This document shows positions 23,578-31,858 of a DNA stretch of 64,000 nucleotides, one piece after another. The notes under the pieces were generated by a model, which worked only from the letters and a program-made list of their open reading frames with translations, had not been told where the DNA came from and searched no databases. Source of the stretch: DASXSB01 sp036506275 (lineage in GTDB: Bacteria > Methylomirabilota > Methylomirabilia > Rokubacteriales > CSP1-6); contig DASXSB010000079.1 of NCBI GenBank assembly GCA_036506275.1, forward strand, positions 1-64,000, written 5' to 3'. A program made the translations under genes and the position numbers. Positions within the stretch are counted from its first letter, which is position 1; every line of letters begins with the position of its first letter.

Positions 23578-24102
23578 ATGGCGCGGAAACGTTGGATGCT
23601 GGTGGTGGTGATGGCGGTGATGTTCGCGGACGCCGGGCTGGCGACCGCTCAGGCGCTCCGGTCCGGTCAGGCCGCGCCCGACGTGGCGGGCGGTCCGTGG
23701 ATCAACAGCACGCCCCTGACGGTGGCCGATCTCCGAGGCCGGGTCGCGCTCGTGGAGTTCTGGACGTTCGGGTGAATCAACTGCCGCAACGTGATCCCGC
23801 AGTTGCGGGGCTGGTACGACAAGTACGCGGGGGAAGGGCTCACGGTGGTGGGCGTGCACAGCCCCGAATTCGCCTGGGAGAAGCCGTACGACAAGGTCGT
23901 CGCCGCCACCCGCGAGCTCGGCATTCGCTATCCGGTGGTGCAGGACAACGACTTCGCGATCTGGAAGCGCTACGGCGTCCGCGCGTGGCCGACTACCATC
24001 CTGCTCGACCGCATGGGCGTCGTGCGTTATCGCCACATCGGGGAAGGCGCCTACGAGGAGACGGAGGCGATGATCCGACGGCTCCTTCAGGAGCGCGGCT
24101 GA
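23578..24102 (+). CDS. selenocysteine-containing TlpA/DipZ-like thioredoxin
   Basis: 174 residues when the in-frame TGA at 23773-23775 is read as Sec66. ATG 23578 has GAGGGAGGG six bases upstream. A Sec-type signal peptide (about 1-26) is followed by QAAPDVAGG, VADLRGRVALVEFWTFG, then Sec66-Ile-Asn-Cys69, where relatives read WTYTCINC, then LTVVGVHSPEF, YPVVQDNDFAIWKRYGV and the cis-Pro motif WPTTILLD. Reading frame, spacing and homology continue across the TGA, and a stable hairpin follows. It is expected in the periplasm as a thiol-disulfide oxidoreductase, possibly for cytochrome c maturation or MsrP-type repair. It overlaps the convergent 2H-phosphoesterase gene by 16 bases. Confidence 0.88.
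23784..23808 (+). promoter_or_regulatory. bacterial SECIS-like hairpin in the TlpA-like mRNA
   Basis: CCGCAAC (23784-23790) pairs perfectly with GTTGCGG (23802-23808), leaving the loop GTGATCCCGCA whose first base is G. The loop begins about 15 nt after the UGA, at the short edge of the range for bacterial SECIS elements. The loop is rather long at 11 nt, so fit is good in stem but only fair in spacing. Confidence 0.6.
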
Positions 24103-24791
24103 TCCGGGAGCGAGAGCACCGCCGCCACCCGTCCGAGCGGCCCCAACTTCGCAACCAACACGTCGGCGACGATCATCGCATGTCGCTCCTCGCGCGCCTC
24201 GAATCGCCGGCCGCCGGCGGCTCCGAAGCGGCGATCGAAGCCGAGCGTGATGTGAGGAACATAGTGGTCTCGCGCGAAGGCATAGCCGTAGCGGCGCGCG
24301 TTGTCGACGAGATCGGGATCGCCACCGGTGGCGCGGGCGGTCGCATCGACGACGGCGGCGTTGGCGACGTGGTCGAGAAAGCCATCCGCGACGAGGACGG
24401 CGTCCTCGTGTGCGTTCGCGAGAAGCCGACGCTCTGGGGAGGACGGGTCAACGCACCAGAACACGAACCCGCCGCCGAAGACCGCGATCGTCGTGAGCGG
24501 AATCGTCCGGCCGCACAGTCGCGCTCGCAGGCGCTCCACGAACATCGCCAGCCGCGACCGCGGCACGTCGCCGACGGCGCACTGCGTGAGTGTCAGGTGG
24601 GGCAGGGAGCCGGGGGCGACGACCTGTTCGGCGTCTTCGCCGATCAGAGCCGCGGCCAGCGCGTACGAGGCGCGGATGGTCGCGGTATCGGGCTGGAGGA
24701 CGAGCCCGAGGAGACCGCGCATCCGTTCCGCGGCTGCCAGCCTCGGGATCCCGAACATGCCGAGCGTGCCCTCGCCGCCCATGGCCACCAC
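24087..24791 (-). CDS. 2H phosphoesterase superfamily protein (2'-5' RNA ligase-like)
   Basis: Up to 234 residues. Two H-x-T motifs define the family: LPHLTLTQ and, ~110 residues later, VPHITLGF. Each supplies a catalytic His/Thr pair for cyclic phosphodiester chemistry on RNA ends or small nucleotides. The N-terminus is uncertain: GTG 24791, ATG 24758 and ATG 24722 (giving MRGLLGLVLQPD) are all possible, and the last looks most family-like. It is convergent with, and overlaps by 16 bases, the Sec-thioredoxin gene. No substrate is suggested by context. Confidence 0.75.
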   Translation of the reverse strand: MVAMGGEGTLGMFGIPRLAAAERMRGLLGLVLQPDTATIRASYALAAALIGEDAEQVVAPGSLPHLTLTQCAVGDVPRSRLAMFVERLRARLCGRTIPLTTIAVFGGGFVFWCVDPSSPERRLLANAHEDAVLVADGFLDHVANAAVVDATARATGGDPDLVDNARRYGYAFARDHYVPHITLGFDRRFGAAGGRRFEAREERHAMIVADVLVAKLGPLGRVAAVLSLPDQPRS

Positions 24792-24910
24792 GGTGGCCCC
24801 GGGGACTTCCAGGGCACAATTACGGGGGAGGTAATGGCAGGATCCCGAGTTCGGACTCCGCCGTTACAAGCGCGTAACATCGTGAGAGGCTAGAAGCGAG
24901 GAGAAGACGA

Positions 24911-25864
24911 ATGCTGATCCGCCGGCGGCCGATGTTCCGGGAGTCGGAGATCACCGATCCCGGGGTGTACCTGAACCGGCGCCGCTTCATGACGGGGGTG
25001 GCGGCGCTCGCTCTCGCCGGCGCCGGCGAGGCGGAGGCGGCGCCGCCCGCGCTCCCGGAGCTCAAGGCGACGCCGAACCCGGCCTTCCGCCTCGACGACA
25101 AGCCCACCAAGTTCGAGGACGCGTCCACCTACAACAACTTCTACGAGTTCGGGGTGAACAAGGACGACCCGGCGCGGCTCGCCCACACGCTGAAGCCGCG
25201 GCCCTGGACCCTGAAGGTCGACGGGCTGGTGGCGAAGGCGAAGACCTTCGACCTCGACGAGGTGCTCAAGGTGGCGCCCCTGGAGGAACGCGTCTACGCG
25301 CTCCGCTGCGTGGAAGGCTGGTCGATGGTGATCCCGTGGATCGGGTTTCCCCTGGCGGCGTTGGTCAAGCGCGTGGAGCCGACGAGCGCGGCCAAGTACG
25401 TCGAGTTCACCACCCTCATGGATCCGGAGCAGTTTCCCGCCCAGAAGAAGGGGATCTTCAACTTCGGCAGCCTCGACTGGCCGTACACGGAAGGCCTGCG
25501 CCTCGACGAGGCCATGCACCCGCTCACGCTGCTCACGGTCGGCATGTACGGCCACGTGCTCCCGAACCAGAACGGGGCGCCGCTCCGGGTCGTGGTGCCG
25601 TGGAAGTACGGGTTCAAGAGCGCGAAGTCGATCGTGCGCGTGCGGTTCACCGCCGACGAGCCGAAGACGGCCTGGAACAAGGCGGCGCCCAACGAGTACG
25701 GCTTCTACTCGAACGTCAACCCGAAGGTCGACCATCCGCGCTGGAGCCAGGCCACGGAACGGCGCATCGGCGAGTTCCGGCGGCGGCCGACGCTGATGTT
25801 CAACGGCTACGGCGATCAGGTGGCGTCGCTCTACGCCGGGATGGATCTGAAGAAGTCCTACTAG
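24911..25864 (+). CDS. msrP: protein-methionine-sulfoxide reductase catalytic subunit MsrP
   Basis: 317 residues. A twin-arginine signal, NRRRFMTGVAALALAG (about 22-37), is followed by the sulfite-oxidase fold. The molybdopterin Cys lies in YALRCVEGWSMVIPW (about 136), with later VVPWKYGFKSAKSIVRVRF and EYGFYSNVNPKVDHPRW blocks. It repairs oxidised Met in periplasmic proteins with electrons from MsrQ. ATG 24911 has GAGGAGAAGACG directly upstream. The msrQ start is five bases after the stop. Confidence 0.96.
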   Translation: MLIRRRPMFRESEITDPGVYLNRRRFMTGVAALALAGAGEAEAAPPALPELKATPNPAFRLDDKPTKFEDASTYNNFYEFGVNKDDPARLAHTLKPRPWTLKVDGLVAKAKTFDLDEVLKVAPLEERVYALRCVEGWSMVIPWIGFPLAALVKRVEPTSAAKYVEFTTLMDPEQFPAQKKGIFNFGSLDWPYTEGLRLDEAMHPLTLLTVGMYGHVLPNQNGAPLRVVVPWKYGFKSAKSIVRVRFTADEPKTAWNKAAPNEYGFYSNVNPKVDHPRWSQATERRIGEFRRRPTLMFNGYGDQVASLYAGMDLKKSY

Positions 25865-25868
25865 CTCG

Positions 25869-26507
25869 ATGGGACGTCGCGGCCGGCTCGGCGTGAAGAT
25901 CGTCGTGTGGGCGGTGTGCCTGGCGCCCCTCGCGAATCTCACGTACCGCTTCTACACGGACGATCTCACCGCCAATCCCATCAGCTTCATCACCAACACG
26001 CTCGGGGACTGGACGTTCCGCATCTTGCTGGCGAGCCTCGCCGTGACGCCGCTCCGCATCGTGACCGGCATGGCGTGGCAGGTCCCGCTGCGGCGGCTGC
26101 TCGGGCTCTTCGCGTTCACCTACGCCGTCCTCCATTTCAGCGTCTGGCTCGTGCTCGATCATTTCTTCGACTGGTCGGTGATGGGCCGCGACATCGTGAA
26201 GCGTCCGTACATCACGGTCGGCATGCTGGCGCTGCTCTGTCTGCTCCCGCTCGCCGCCACCTCGACCTCGGCCATGATCAAGAGGCTCGGCGCCCGCAAC
26301 TGGCGCCGTCTGCACCGGCTCGCCTACGTGGCGGGCGGACTGGCCGCCCTGCACTTCCTCTGGCTCGCGAAAGTGGGGCGTATCGAGCCCTACGTGTACG
26401 CGACGATCCTCGTTCTCTTGCTCGGGGTGCGGGCCGTGGACGCCGTGCGGCGGCGCCTGCGCGCGCGGCCGCGCCCGACCGCGCCCGTACCGGAGCTCGT
26501 GCGCTGA
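25869..26507 (+). CDS. msrQ: MsrQ heme-binding membrane subunit
   Basis: 212 residues with about six hydrophobic segments of the ferric-reductase-like transmembrane family: NPISFITNTLGDWTFRIL, RRLLGLFAFTYAVLHFSVWL with a heme His, KRPYITVGMLALLCLLPLAATS, NWRRLHRLAYVAGGLAALHF with two further His. It takes electrons from quinol or flavin and delivers them through b-heme to periplasmic MsrP, encoded immediately upstream. The C-terminus is short and basic. Confidence 0.95.
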   Translation: MGRRGRLGVKIVVWAVCLAPLANLTYRFYTDDLTANPISFITNTLGDWTFRILLASLAVTPLRIVTGMAWQVPLRRLLGLFAFTYAVLHFSVWLVLDHFFDWSVMGRDIVKRPYITVGMLALLCLLPLAATSTSAMIKRLGARNWRRLHRLAYVAGGLAALHFLWLAKVGRIEPYVYATILVLLLGVRAVDAVRRRLRARPRPTAPVPELVR

Positions 26508-26545
26508 TCCCCGGCCTTCGGCCATCCCCCTCGCGGAGGAAATCC

Positions 26546-27886
26546 ATGTTCGCCCTGCGCCCGCTCGTGCTGATCGCTGCCGTCTTCCTGACCGGCTGTG
26601 CCGCCGGCAACGGCGGCCGCTCCGCCACGTCGCCGGTGGCTCCGGCCACGCCCACGCGCGCCGTTCTCGACAACGGCGTCGTCCTCATCGCGCGCGAGCA
26701 TCGCGCGAGCGATCTGGTCTCGCTCCAGCTCTGGCTGCGCGTGGGCGGACGCGACGAGATGCCCGCCGAGCTGGGGCTCTCGCATTATCTGGAGCACATG
26801 CTCTTCAAGGGCACGCCCACGCGGCCGCCGGGCTCCATCGACTATCTCATCGAGGGCCTGGGCGGTCAGAGCAACGCCTTCACCTCGTACGACTTCACCC
26901 ACTTCGACGTGATGCTGCCCGTGGAGCACGTGCGGACCGGCCTCGAGCTGCTCGCCGACATCGCCGTCAACGCCAGCTTTCCGCCCGAGGAAATCGATCG
27001 CGAGCGCAAGGTCGTGTTCGAGGAGATGAGCCTGGTGGAGGACGATCCCGAGAAGTATCTGCTCCGGCAGGTCTACGAGCAGGCGTATCGCCCGCACCCC
27101 TACGGCCGGCCCATCCTCGGCACGCCTGAGCTGGTCCGCGACCTCACGCGCGAGCGACTGGCCGCCTACTACGGGAAGCACTACGTGGCGCCGAACATGG
27201 TCATCGTGGTCGTGGGCGCGCTCACCACCGACGAGATTCGACCGCTCGTGGACGCGACGTTCGGCCGCCTGCCGAAGGCGACCTCCGGCCGCCCCGCCGT
27301 CGCGGGCGCCTCGTGGCCGACGACCCGCCGCACGGCCGACGTGCGACGGTCGGAGCAGCAGGCGTACCTGGGCCTCGCGTGGCGGACGGCCGCCACCGAC
27401 AGCGAGGACGTCTTCGCGGTCGACCTCCTCACCTACATCCTCGGCGACTCCCCGAGCTCGCGCCTGAACCAGATCGTGCGCGACCGCGACCGTCTGGTGT
27501 CGACGATCGAGGCCGCGTACGGCGCGTGGGCGAAGGGCGGCCTGGTCACGGTGACGTCGAGGCTGGATGCGTCGAATCTCGACGCCGCCGAGCGCTCGAT
27601 CCTCGAGGTGATTCGCCGCGTGCGCGCCGACGGCGTGACGGAGGCGGAGCGCCAGCGCGCCATCGTCACCGCGGAATCGAGCTACGCGTTCGACATCGAG
27701 ACCGCCGACGGTCTCGCCAAGTCCTACGGACAGGCGGAGACGACGTGGGAGCTGGCCAAGGAGCTGCGGTACCTGGCGCGCCTGCGGCAGGTGACCGCGG
27801 CCGAGATCGTGGCGGCGGCGCGGAAGTACTTCGGCGACGACAACTATACCCGCGTCCGCTTCGTGCCGGGGGAGGGCGCGCGATGA
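26546..27886 (+). CDS. M16-family zinc peptidase lipoprotein (active subunit)
   Basis: 446 residues. The lipobox LTGC follows a short signal peptide. The inverted zinc motif HYLEHMLFKGT (HxxEH) lies near 85, with a third Glu in RKVVFEEM about 75 residues on, as in pitrilysin/mitochondrial processing peptidase relatives. ATG 26546 has GGAGGAAAT upstream. Its stop overlaps the ATG of the second M16 protein (ATGA), so the two are made together and probably form the usual active/inactive heterodimer in the periplasm. Confidence 0.93.
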   Translation: MFALRPLVLIAAVFLTGCAAGNGGRSATSPVAPATPTRAVLDNGVVLIAREHRASDLVSLQLWLRVGGRDEMPAELGLSHYLEHMLFKGTPTRPPGSIDYLIEGLGGQSNAFTSYDFTHFDVMLPVEHVRTGLELLADIAVNASFPPEEIDRERKVVFEEMSLVEDDPEKYLLRQVYEQAYRPHPYGRPILGTPELVRDLTRERLAAYYGKHYVAPNMVIVVVGALTTDEIRPLVDATFGRLPKATSGRPAVAGASWPTTRRTADVRRSEQQAYLGLAWRTAATDSEDVFAVDLLTYILGDSPSSRLNQIVRDRDRLVSTIEAAYGAWAKGGLVTVTSRLDASNLDAAERSILEVIRRVRADGVTEAERQRAIVTAESSYAFDIETADGLAKSYGQAETTWELAKELRYLARLRQVTAAEIVAAARKYFGDDNYTRVRFVPGEGAR

Positions 27887-29169
27887 TCCGCGTTGCGATC
27901 GCCCTCCTCCTCGTCGTGCTCGCGGTGCCGACCTCCGCCGGCGCCGCCGACGTCGTGCGCGAGCGCTTCGACAACGGCATGGTCGTGCTCGTGCGCGAGA
28001 ATCCGCTCGCGCCCGTGGTCGCTCTCAGCCTGCTCGTGAAGTCGGGCGTGCGCTGGGAGAAAGCGGACGTGGCCGGGATCTCGAACTTCCTCACCGCCGT
28101 CATGGTGAAGGGGACCATGAAGCGCGGCGGCGCCGAGATGGCGGAGGCGATCGCCGCCCTCGGCGGCAAGATCACGGCGTCGGGCGACGTCGACTACTCG
28201 GAGATCCGGGCCTCCGCCCTCGCACGCTACTGGCGAGAGATGCTCGTGCTCACGGCCGAGCTCGCCCTCGACCCCAAGCTCGCCGCCGACGAGGTCGATC
28301 GCGAGCGTGAGCTGCTGGTGGGCCGGGTGCAGCGCCGCCGCGACAACGCGCCCTCGCGCGCCTTCGACGAGTTCTACCGCGCGCTGTACTCGCCGCATCC
28401 CTACGGGCTCCCCACCCTCGGCACGCCGGAGACGATCGCGCGCATCGACCGCGCCGCCCTCGTGGCCCGCTACCGCGCCTTCTGGCAGCCGGAGCGCATG
28501 GCGCTGGCGGTGAGCGGTCAGGTGTCGGCGCCGGAGGTGATCGCGGAGGCGAGGCGGCTGTTCGCGGGCCTCCTGCGCGGAAACGCGTCCGTCGACGCCC
28601 CCATCCCGCCGCCGGCAGTGGCGGTCCATCGCGTCGTCCTCGAGCAACCGGCGCAGCAGGCGCAGATCGTCGTCGGTGGGGTGGCGCCCGCGCTTGATCA
28701 CCCCGATCACGCGGCCGTGAAGGTGCTCGGCTCCGTCCTCGGCGGTGGCATGGGCGGGCGTCTCTTCGCGGAGCTGCGCGACCGCCGCGGCCTCGCCTAC
28801 GCCGCCAACACGTTCTACGAGCCCGTGCGCGAGCCGGGCGCGCTCATTCTCTACCTCGGCACCGCGCCCGAGAACGTGACGGCCGCCGAGGCCGCCCTCG
28901 TCGCCGAGATCCAGCGCGTGCGGACGACGCTCGTCAGCGCCGAGGAGCTCCGCCGGGCGAAAGGCTACCTGCTCGGTGCCTACGAGTCCGACCGGCGCAC
29001 CAACGCGCGCCAGGCCTGGTACCTCGCGTTCTACGAGCTGGCGGGAGTGGGGCTCGACTATCCGGAACGGTTCCGCAAGGCGGTGGCGGCGGTGACCGCG
29101 GAAGACGTGCGGCGAGTGGCGAACCAATACCTGTCGAGCCTCACCGCGGTCGTTCTTCGTCCGCGCTGA
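27883..29169 (+). CDS. M16-family peptidase-like partner lacking the zinc motif
   Basis: 428 residues with a Sec signal peptide (about 1-22). Where the active subunit has HxxEH, this one reads GISNFLTAVMVKGT, so it cannot bind catalytic zinc. It keeps the Arg/Tyr substrate-binding pair of the C-terminal domain in LRDRRGLAYAANTFYEP. In bacterial M16B pairs such a subunit completes the peptidase chamber. It is translationally coupled to the upstream active subunit by a four-base overlap. Confidence 0.93.
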   Translation: MIRVAIALLLVVLAVPTSAGAADVVRERFDNGMVVLVRENPLAPVVALSLLVKSGVRWEKADVAGISNFLTAVMVKGTMKRGGAEMAEAIAALGGKITASGDVDYSEIRASALARYWREMLVLTAELALDPKLAADEVDRERELLVGRVQRRRDNAPSRAFDEFYRALYSPHPYGLPTLGTPETIARIDRAALVARYRAFWQPERMALAVSGQVSAPEVIAEARRLFAGLLRGNASVDAPIPPPAVAVHRVVLEQPAQQAQIVVGGVAPALDHPDHAAVKVLGSVLGGGMGGRLFAELRDRRGLAYAANTFYEPVREPGALILYLGTAPENVTAAEAALVAEIQRVRTTLVSAEELRRAKGYLLGAYESDRRTNARQAWYLAFYELAGVGLDYPERFRKAVAAVTAEDVRRVANQYLSSLTAVVLRPR

Positions 29170-29189
29170 GCGACGCTGCCGCGCGCGCG

Positions 29190-30014
29190 ATGAGCACGGT
29201 GTGGGCGCGACTGCACGCGCTCTATCCCGAGGCGTCGCGCACGACGCTCAAGAAATGGCTGGAGCGCGCGCGCGTGCGCCTGAACGGCGACGTGGTGCGT
29301 CGGGGAGATATCCCCGCCGGTCCTGGCGACCGCGTGGAGCTGGGGGCCCCGCCGCCGCCGAGCTTGGCCTCGCCGCTGCGCCTCGTGCACGAGGACGATG
29401 ACCTCCTCGTCGTCGACAAGCCGCCCGGCCTGCTCACGATTGCCACCGAGGGCGAACGCACCCGCACCGCGTATCGCCTCGTCTTCGACTACGCGCACGC
29501 CCGGGGCGGCCGCGTCTTCGTCGTGCACCGGCTCGACCGCGAGACCTCGGGGCTCCTCGTCTTCGCGCGCTCGGTCGACGCCAAGCGGCGATTGCAGGCG
29601 CAGTGGGAGGCGCGGACCGTGGAGCGTGTGTACGAGGCGATCGTGGAGGGTCGGATGCGCGAGGGCGAGGGCGTTCTCACCGCGCGCCTGCGCGAGGATC
29701 GAAGTCGGCGCGTCCGTCCCACGCGCGCGGCCGGGCTCGGGAAGGAGGCGGTGACGCGCTATCGCGTGCTCGCGCGCGGGCGCGACACCACGCGCGTCGA
29801 GCTTCGCCTCGTCACCGGCCGCCGCGGTCAGATCCGCGTTCAGCTCGCGGACCTCGGTCATCCGATCGTCGGCGACGTCGAATACGGTAGTCGTCTGAAT
29901 CCCGTGCGGAGGCTCTGCCTGCACGCGACGCGTCTCGCGTTCCGGCATCCTCGTCGCGGCGATCGCGTTGCCTTCGAGAGCCCAGCCCCGCCCGTGTTCG
30001 ACCGCGTCCGGTAG
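29190..30014 (+). CDS. RluA-family pseudouridine synthase
   Basis: 274 residues. An N-terminal S4 RNA-binding domain (TLKKWLERARVRLNGDVVRRGDIPAGPGDRV) is followed by the catalytic domain with VVDKPPGLLT and the motif VHRLDRETSGLLVFAR containing the catalytic Asp. GRRGQIRVQLADLGHPIVGDVEYG is the conserved C-terminal block. It isomerises uridine in rRNA or tRNA; the target position cannot be told from sequence. It starts 20 bases after the M16 pair. Confidence 0.92.
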   Translation: MSTVWARLHALYPEASRTTLKKWLERARVRLNGDVVRRGDIPAGPGDRVELGAPPPPSLASPLRLVHEDDDLLVVDKPPGLLTIATEGERTRTAYRLVFDYAHARGGRVFVVHRLDRETSGLLVFARSVDAKRRLQAQWEARTVERVYEAIVEGRMREGEGVLTARLREDRSRRVRPTRAAGLGKEAVTRYRVLARGRDTTRVELRLVTGRRGQIRVQLADLGHPIVGDVEYGSRLNPVRRLCLHATRLAFRHPRRGDRVAFESPAPPVFDRVR

Positions 30015-30130
30015 AAATCCCAATCCCGTCCCGTGGGGGTGGGGCACCACCCGGCGCTCGTTTCCGAATTGGAGAACGGGCGCGCCCGTCTTACCACCCG
30101 AAGCTCGGCATCGAGCAGAGGAGGCGCGAC

Positions 30131-30346
30131 ATGACGAAGCGAATGACAACGCCCGTGGTCGGGCTCTCGTTGCTGGCGATGGTGATGGCTGGATGTGCAA
30201 CGCTCGGCGGGGCGGCCGTGGGCGCCGGCGCGGGAGCGGCGGTGGGCGCCGGCACCGGCTATGGCGCCGGCAAGGGCGCGCTCATCGGCACCGGCGTGGG
30301 CGCGGCGGCGGGCGCGATCTACGACATCGTGAAGAAGAAGAACTGA
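30131..30346 (+). CDS. glycine-zipper lipoprotein
   Basis: 71 residues: signal peptide with lipobox MAGC (Cys near 19), then a Gly/Ala-rich zipper of GxxxG repeats (about 22-62), ending in a Lys tail. Small outer-membrane lipoproteins of this kind (YMGG/OsmB-like) are common envelope-stress products. GAGGAGGCGCG stands before ATG 30131. The 115 bases upstream contain no obvious promoter box. Confidence 0.8.
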   Translation: MTKRMTTPVVGLSLLAMVMAGCATLGGAAVGAGAGAAVGAGTGYGAGKGALIGTGVGAAAGAIYDIVKKKN

Positions 30347-30390
30347 CAGACAGGATGGCGGGGGCGGCGGCAACGTCGCCTCCGCGCGGT

Positions 30391-30621
30391 CTACTCGCGG
30401 GCCTGCGCCCTCGCCTGCTCGGCCGCGCGGATCTCGTCGGCGAACATCCCCACGTGTAGCGGACAGGGCGCCTTGTTCTCATCCACGTACTGGCAATCGG
30501 TCTGATTGCACTGTACGTAGTAGCCCTGGGGACGCCCGAAACCTCCCGGACGACGGAGGCGGATCGACACCGTCTCCGAGACCACCGAGCACCAGAACTC
30601 GCGGGCGCGACCGCGGCTCAC
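30391..30621 (-). CDS. small Cys-containing hypothetical protein
   Basis: 76 residues from GTG 30621; the open frame continues upstream but looks non-coding there. Visible features are REFWCSVVSETVSIRL, then GYYVQCNQTDCQYVDENKAPCPLHVGMF, with four Cys and a His that could hold a metal or disulfides, and a helical charged tail rich in Ala, Glu and Arg. No Shine-Dalgarno is clear. It lies convergent to the glycine-zipper gene and divergent from mlaA. Family not recognised. Confidence 0.55.
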   Translation of the reverse strand: MSRGRAREFWCSVVSETVSIRLRRPGGFGRPQGYYVQCNQTDCQYVDENKAPCPLHVGMFADEIRAAEQARAQARE

Positions 30622-30725
30622 CGAGCGGCGCTGCTTTCGAAGATCACCGGCACGTGTTCCAACATACGCGTTCCCCGCGCGAGACACAAGAGTCCCGCGC
30701 GCAATTTCCGTTCCACCGTCGGCCT

Positions 30726-30789
30726 GGGATTCCGCGCCCGCGGTCCCGTGCCCCGGGATTCCGAGTATTCTCCCGGGGATTCCGAGTAT
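30726..30789 (+). repeat. phased direct repeats upstream of mlaA
   Basis: GGGATTCCGAGTAT occurs at 30755-30768 and exactly again at 30776-30789, a 21-bp period (two helical turns). A shorter GGGATTCCG is at 30726-30734. They lie 38-100 bp before the mlaA start and could be operator sites on one face of the helix. They also overlap the likely promoter of the divergent small gene. Confidence 0.6.
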
Positions 30790-30826
30790 ATTGAGCGACG
30801 ACGTCGAATCCTCAGGGAGGCTCTCA

Positions 30827-31858
30827 TTGCCCCGCTCGTCGACCCTGCCGTTGCTGGCGCTGGTCTGTGCCACGCTCGCTCTGGCGCTCGGGGGATGCGC
30901 CAGCCTCTCCAGAGTCCTCGGCCCGGACCCCGCGCTGTTCCCGGGCCCGGCGACGGCGGCTGATGCTGCCGCCGGTCCGCTCGGAGCGCCTCCGGCGGCG
31001 CCGGAGATAGCCGCCGCCGACGTTCTGCCCTTCGGAATCCCGCCCTCGGCGGATGCGGGGAAGTCCGAGGTCCTCGTCTTCAGCGAGGCGGTCTGCGTGA
31101 TGGACGCAGGCTCCGACGTCCTGCCCGCCGCGGAGACCGTACTGGCGCCGGACGTCCCCGACGCCGTCACCTTCCTCGCCGCCGACATCGGCCTGCGGCT
31201 CGCGCAAGCGCAGGGGCAGAAGCTCGATGCGGGCGAAATCGATGCCGAGCGCGAGGAATACGACCCCTGGGAGCCGTTCAACGAGAAGATGTTCGAGTTC
31301 AATCGACGGCTCGACCAGTACGTCCTGAAGCCGATCGCGAAGGTCTACGGCAAGATCATTCCAGAGCCGATCCAGATCCTCATCAACAACGGCTTCGACA
31401 ACATCCACTTCGTCCCGCGCTTGGTCAACAGCCTCCTCCAGGGCAAGTGGGGCGGGGCCGGCCGCGAGATCGCGCGCTTCCTCCTGAACAGCACGGCCGG
31501 GATCGGGGGCCTCTTCGATCCCGCCAAGGACTACTGGGGCATCGAGAAGAGCCGGGAGGACTTCGGCCAGACTCTCGGCACCTGGGGCGCGCCACCGGGG
31601 CCCTACCTCGTCTTACCGTTTCTCCCGCCCATGACAGTGCGGGACGGCATCGGCACCGCCGTCGACAACGCGATGGATCCGCTCAGCTACTATTTACCGT
31701 TCGTCTGGGATCGCATCGGCATGAAGCTCGGTGACATCATCAACGAGCGCGCGCTCAACATCGACCTCTATGAGGGCTTCCAGGAAAGCGTGCTCGATCT
31801 CTACACCGCCGTGCGCAACGCCTACCTCCGGCGTCGGGAGCAGATGATCCGGGAGTAG
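30827..31858 (+). CDS. mlaA: MlaA-family lipoprotein
   Basis: 343 residues from TTG 30827, chosen because AGGGAGG lies six bases upstream and the signal peptide with lipobox ALGGC then begins at once. A variable Ala/Pro-rich linker (about 30-140) precedes the conserved domain DPWEPFNEKMFEFNRRLDQYVLKPIAKVY, INNGFDNIHFVPRLVNSLLQGKW, GIGGLFDPAKDYWGI, EDFGQTLGTWGAPPGPYLVLP. MlaA removes mislocalised phospholipid from the outer leaflet of the outer membrane and hands it to MlaC, encoded at 11.7 kb. The linker is unusually long for the family. The next gene starts on the base after the stop. Confidence 0.93.
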   Translation: MPRSSTLPLLALVCATLALALGGCASLSRVLGPDPALFPGPATAADAAAGPLGAPPAAPEIAAADVLPFGIPPSADAGKSEVLVFSEAVCVMDAGSDVLPAAETVLAPDVPDAVTFLAADIGLRLAQAQGQKLDAGEIDAEREEYDPWEPFNEKMFEFNRRLDQYVLKPIAKVYGKIIPEPIQILINNGFDNIHFVPRLVNSLLQGKWGGAGREIARFLLNSTAGIGGLFDPAKDYWGIEKSREDFGQTLGTWGAPPGPYLVLPFLPPMTVRDGIGTAVDNAMDPLSYYLPFVWDRIGMKLGDIINERALNIDLYEGFQESVLDLYTAVRNAYLRRREQMIRE

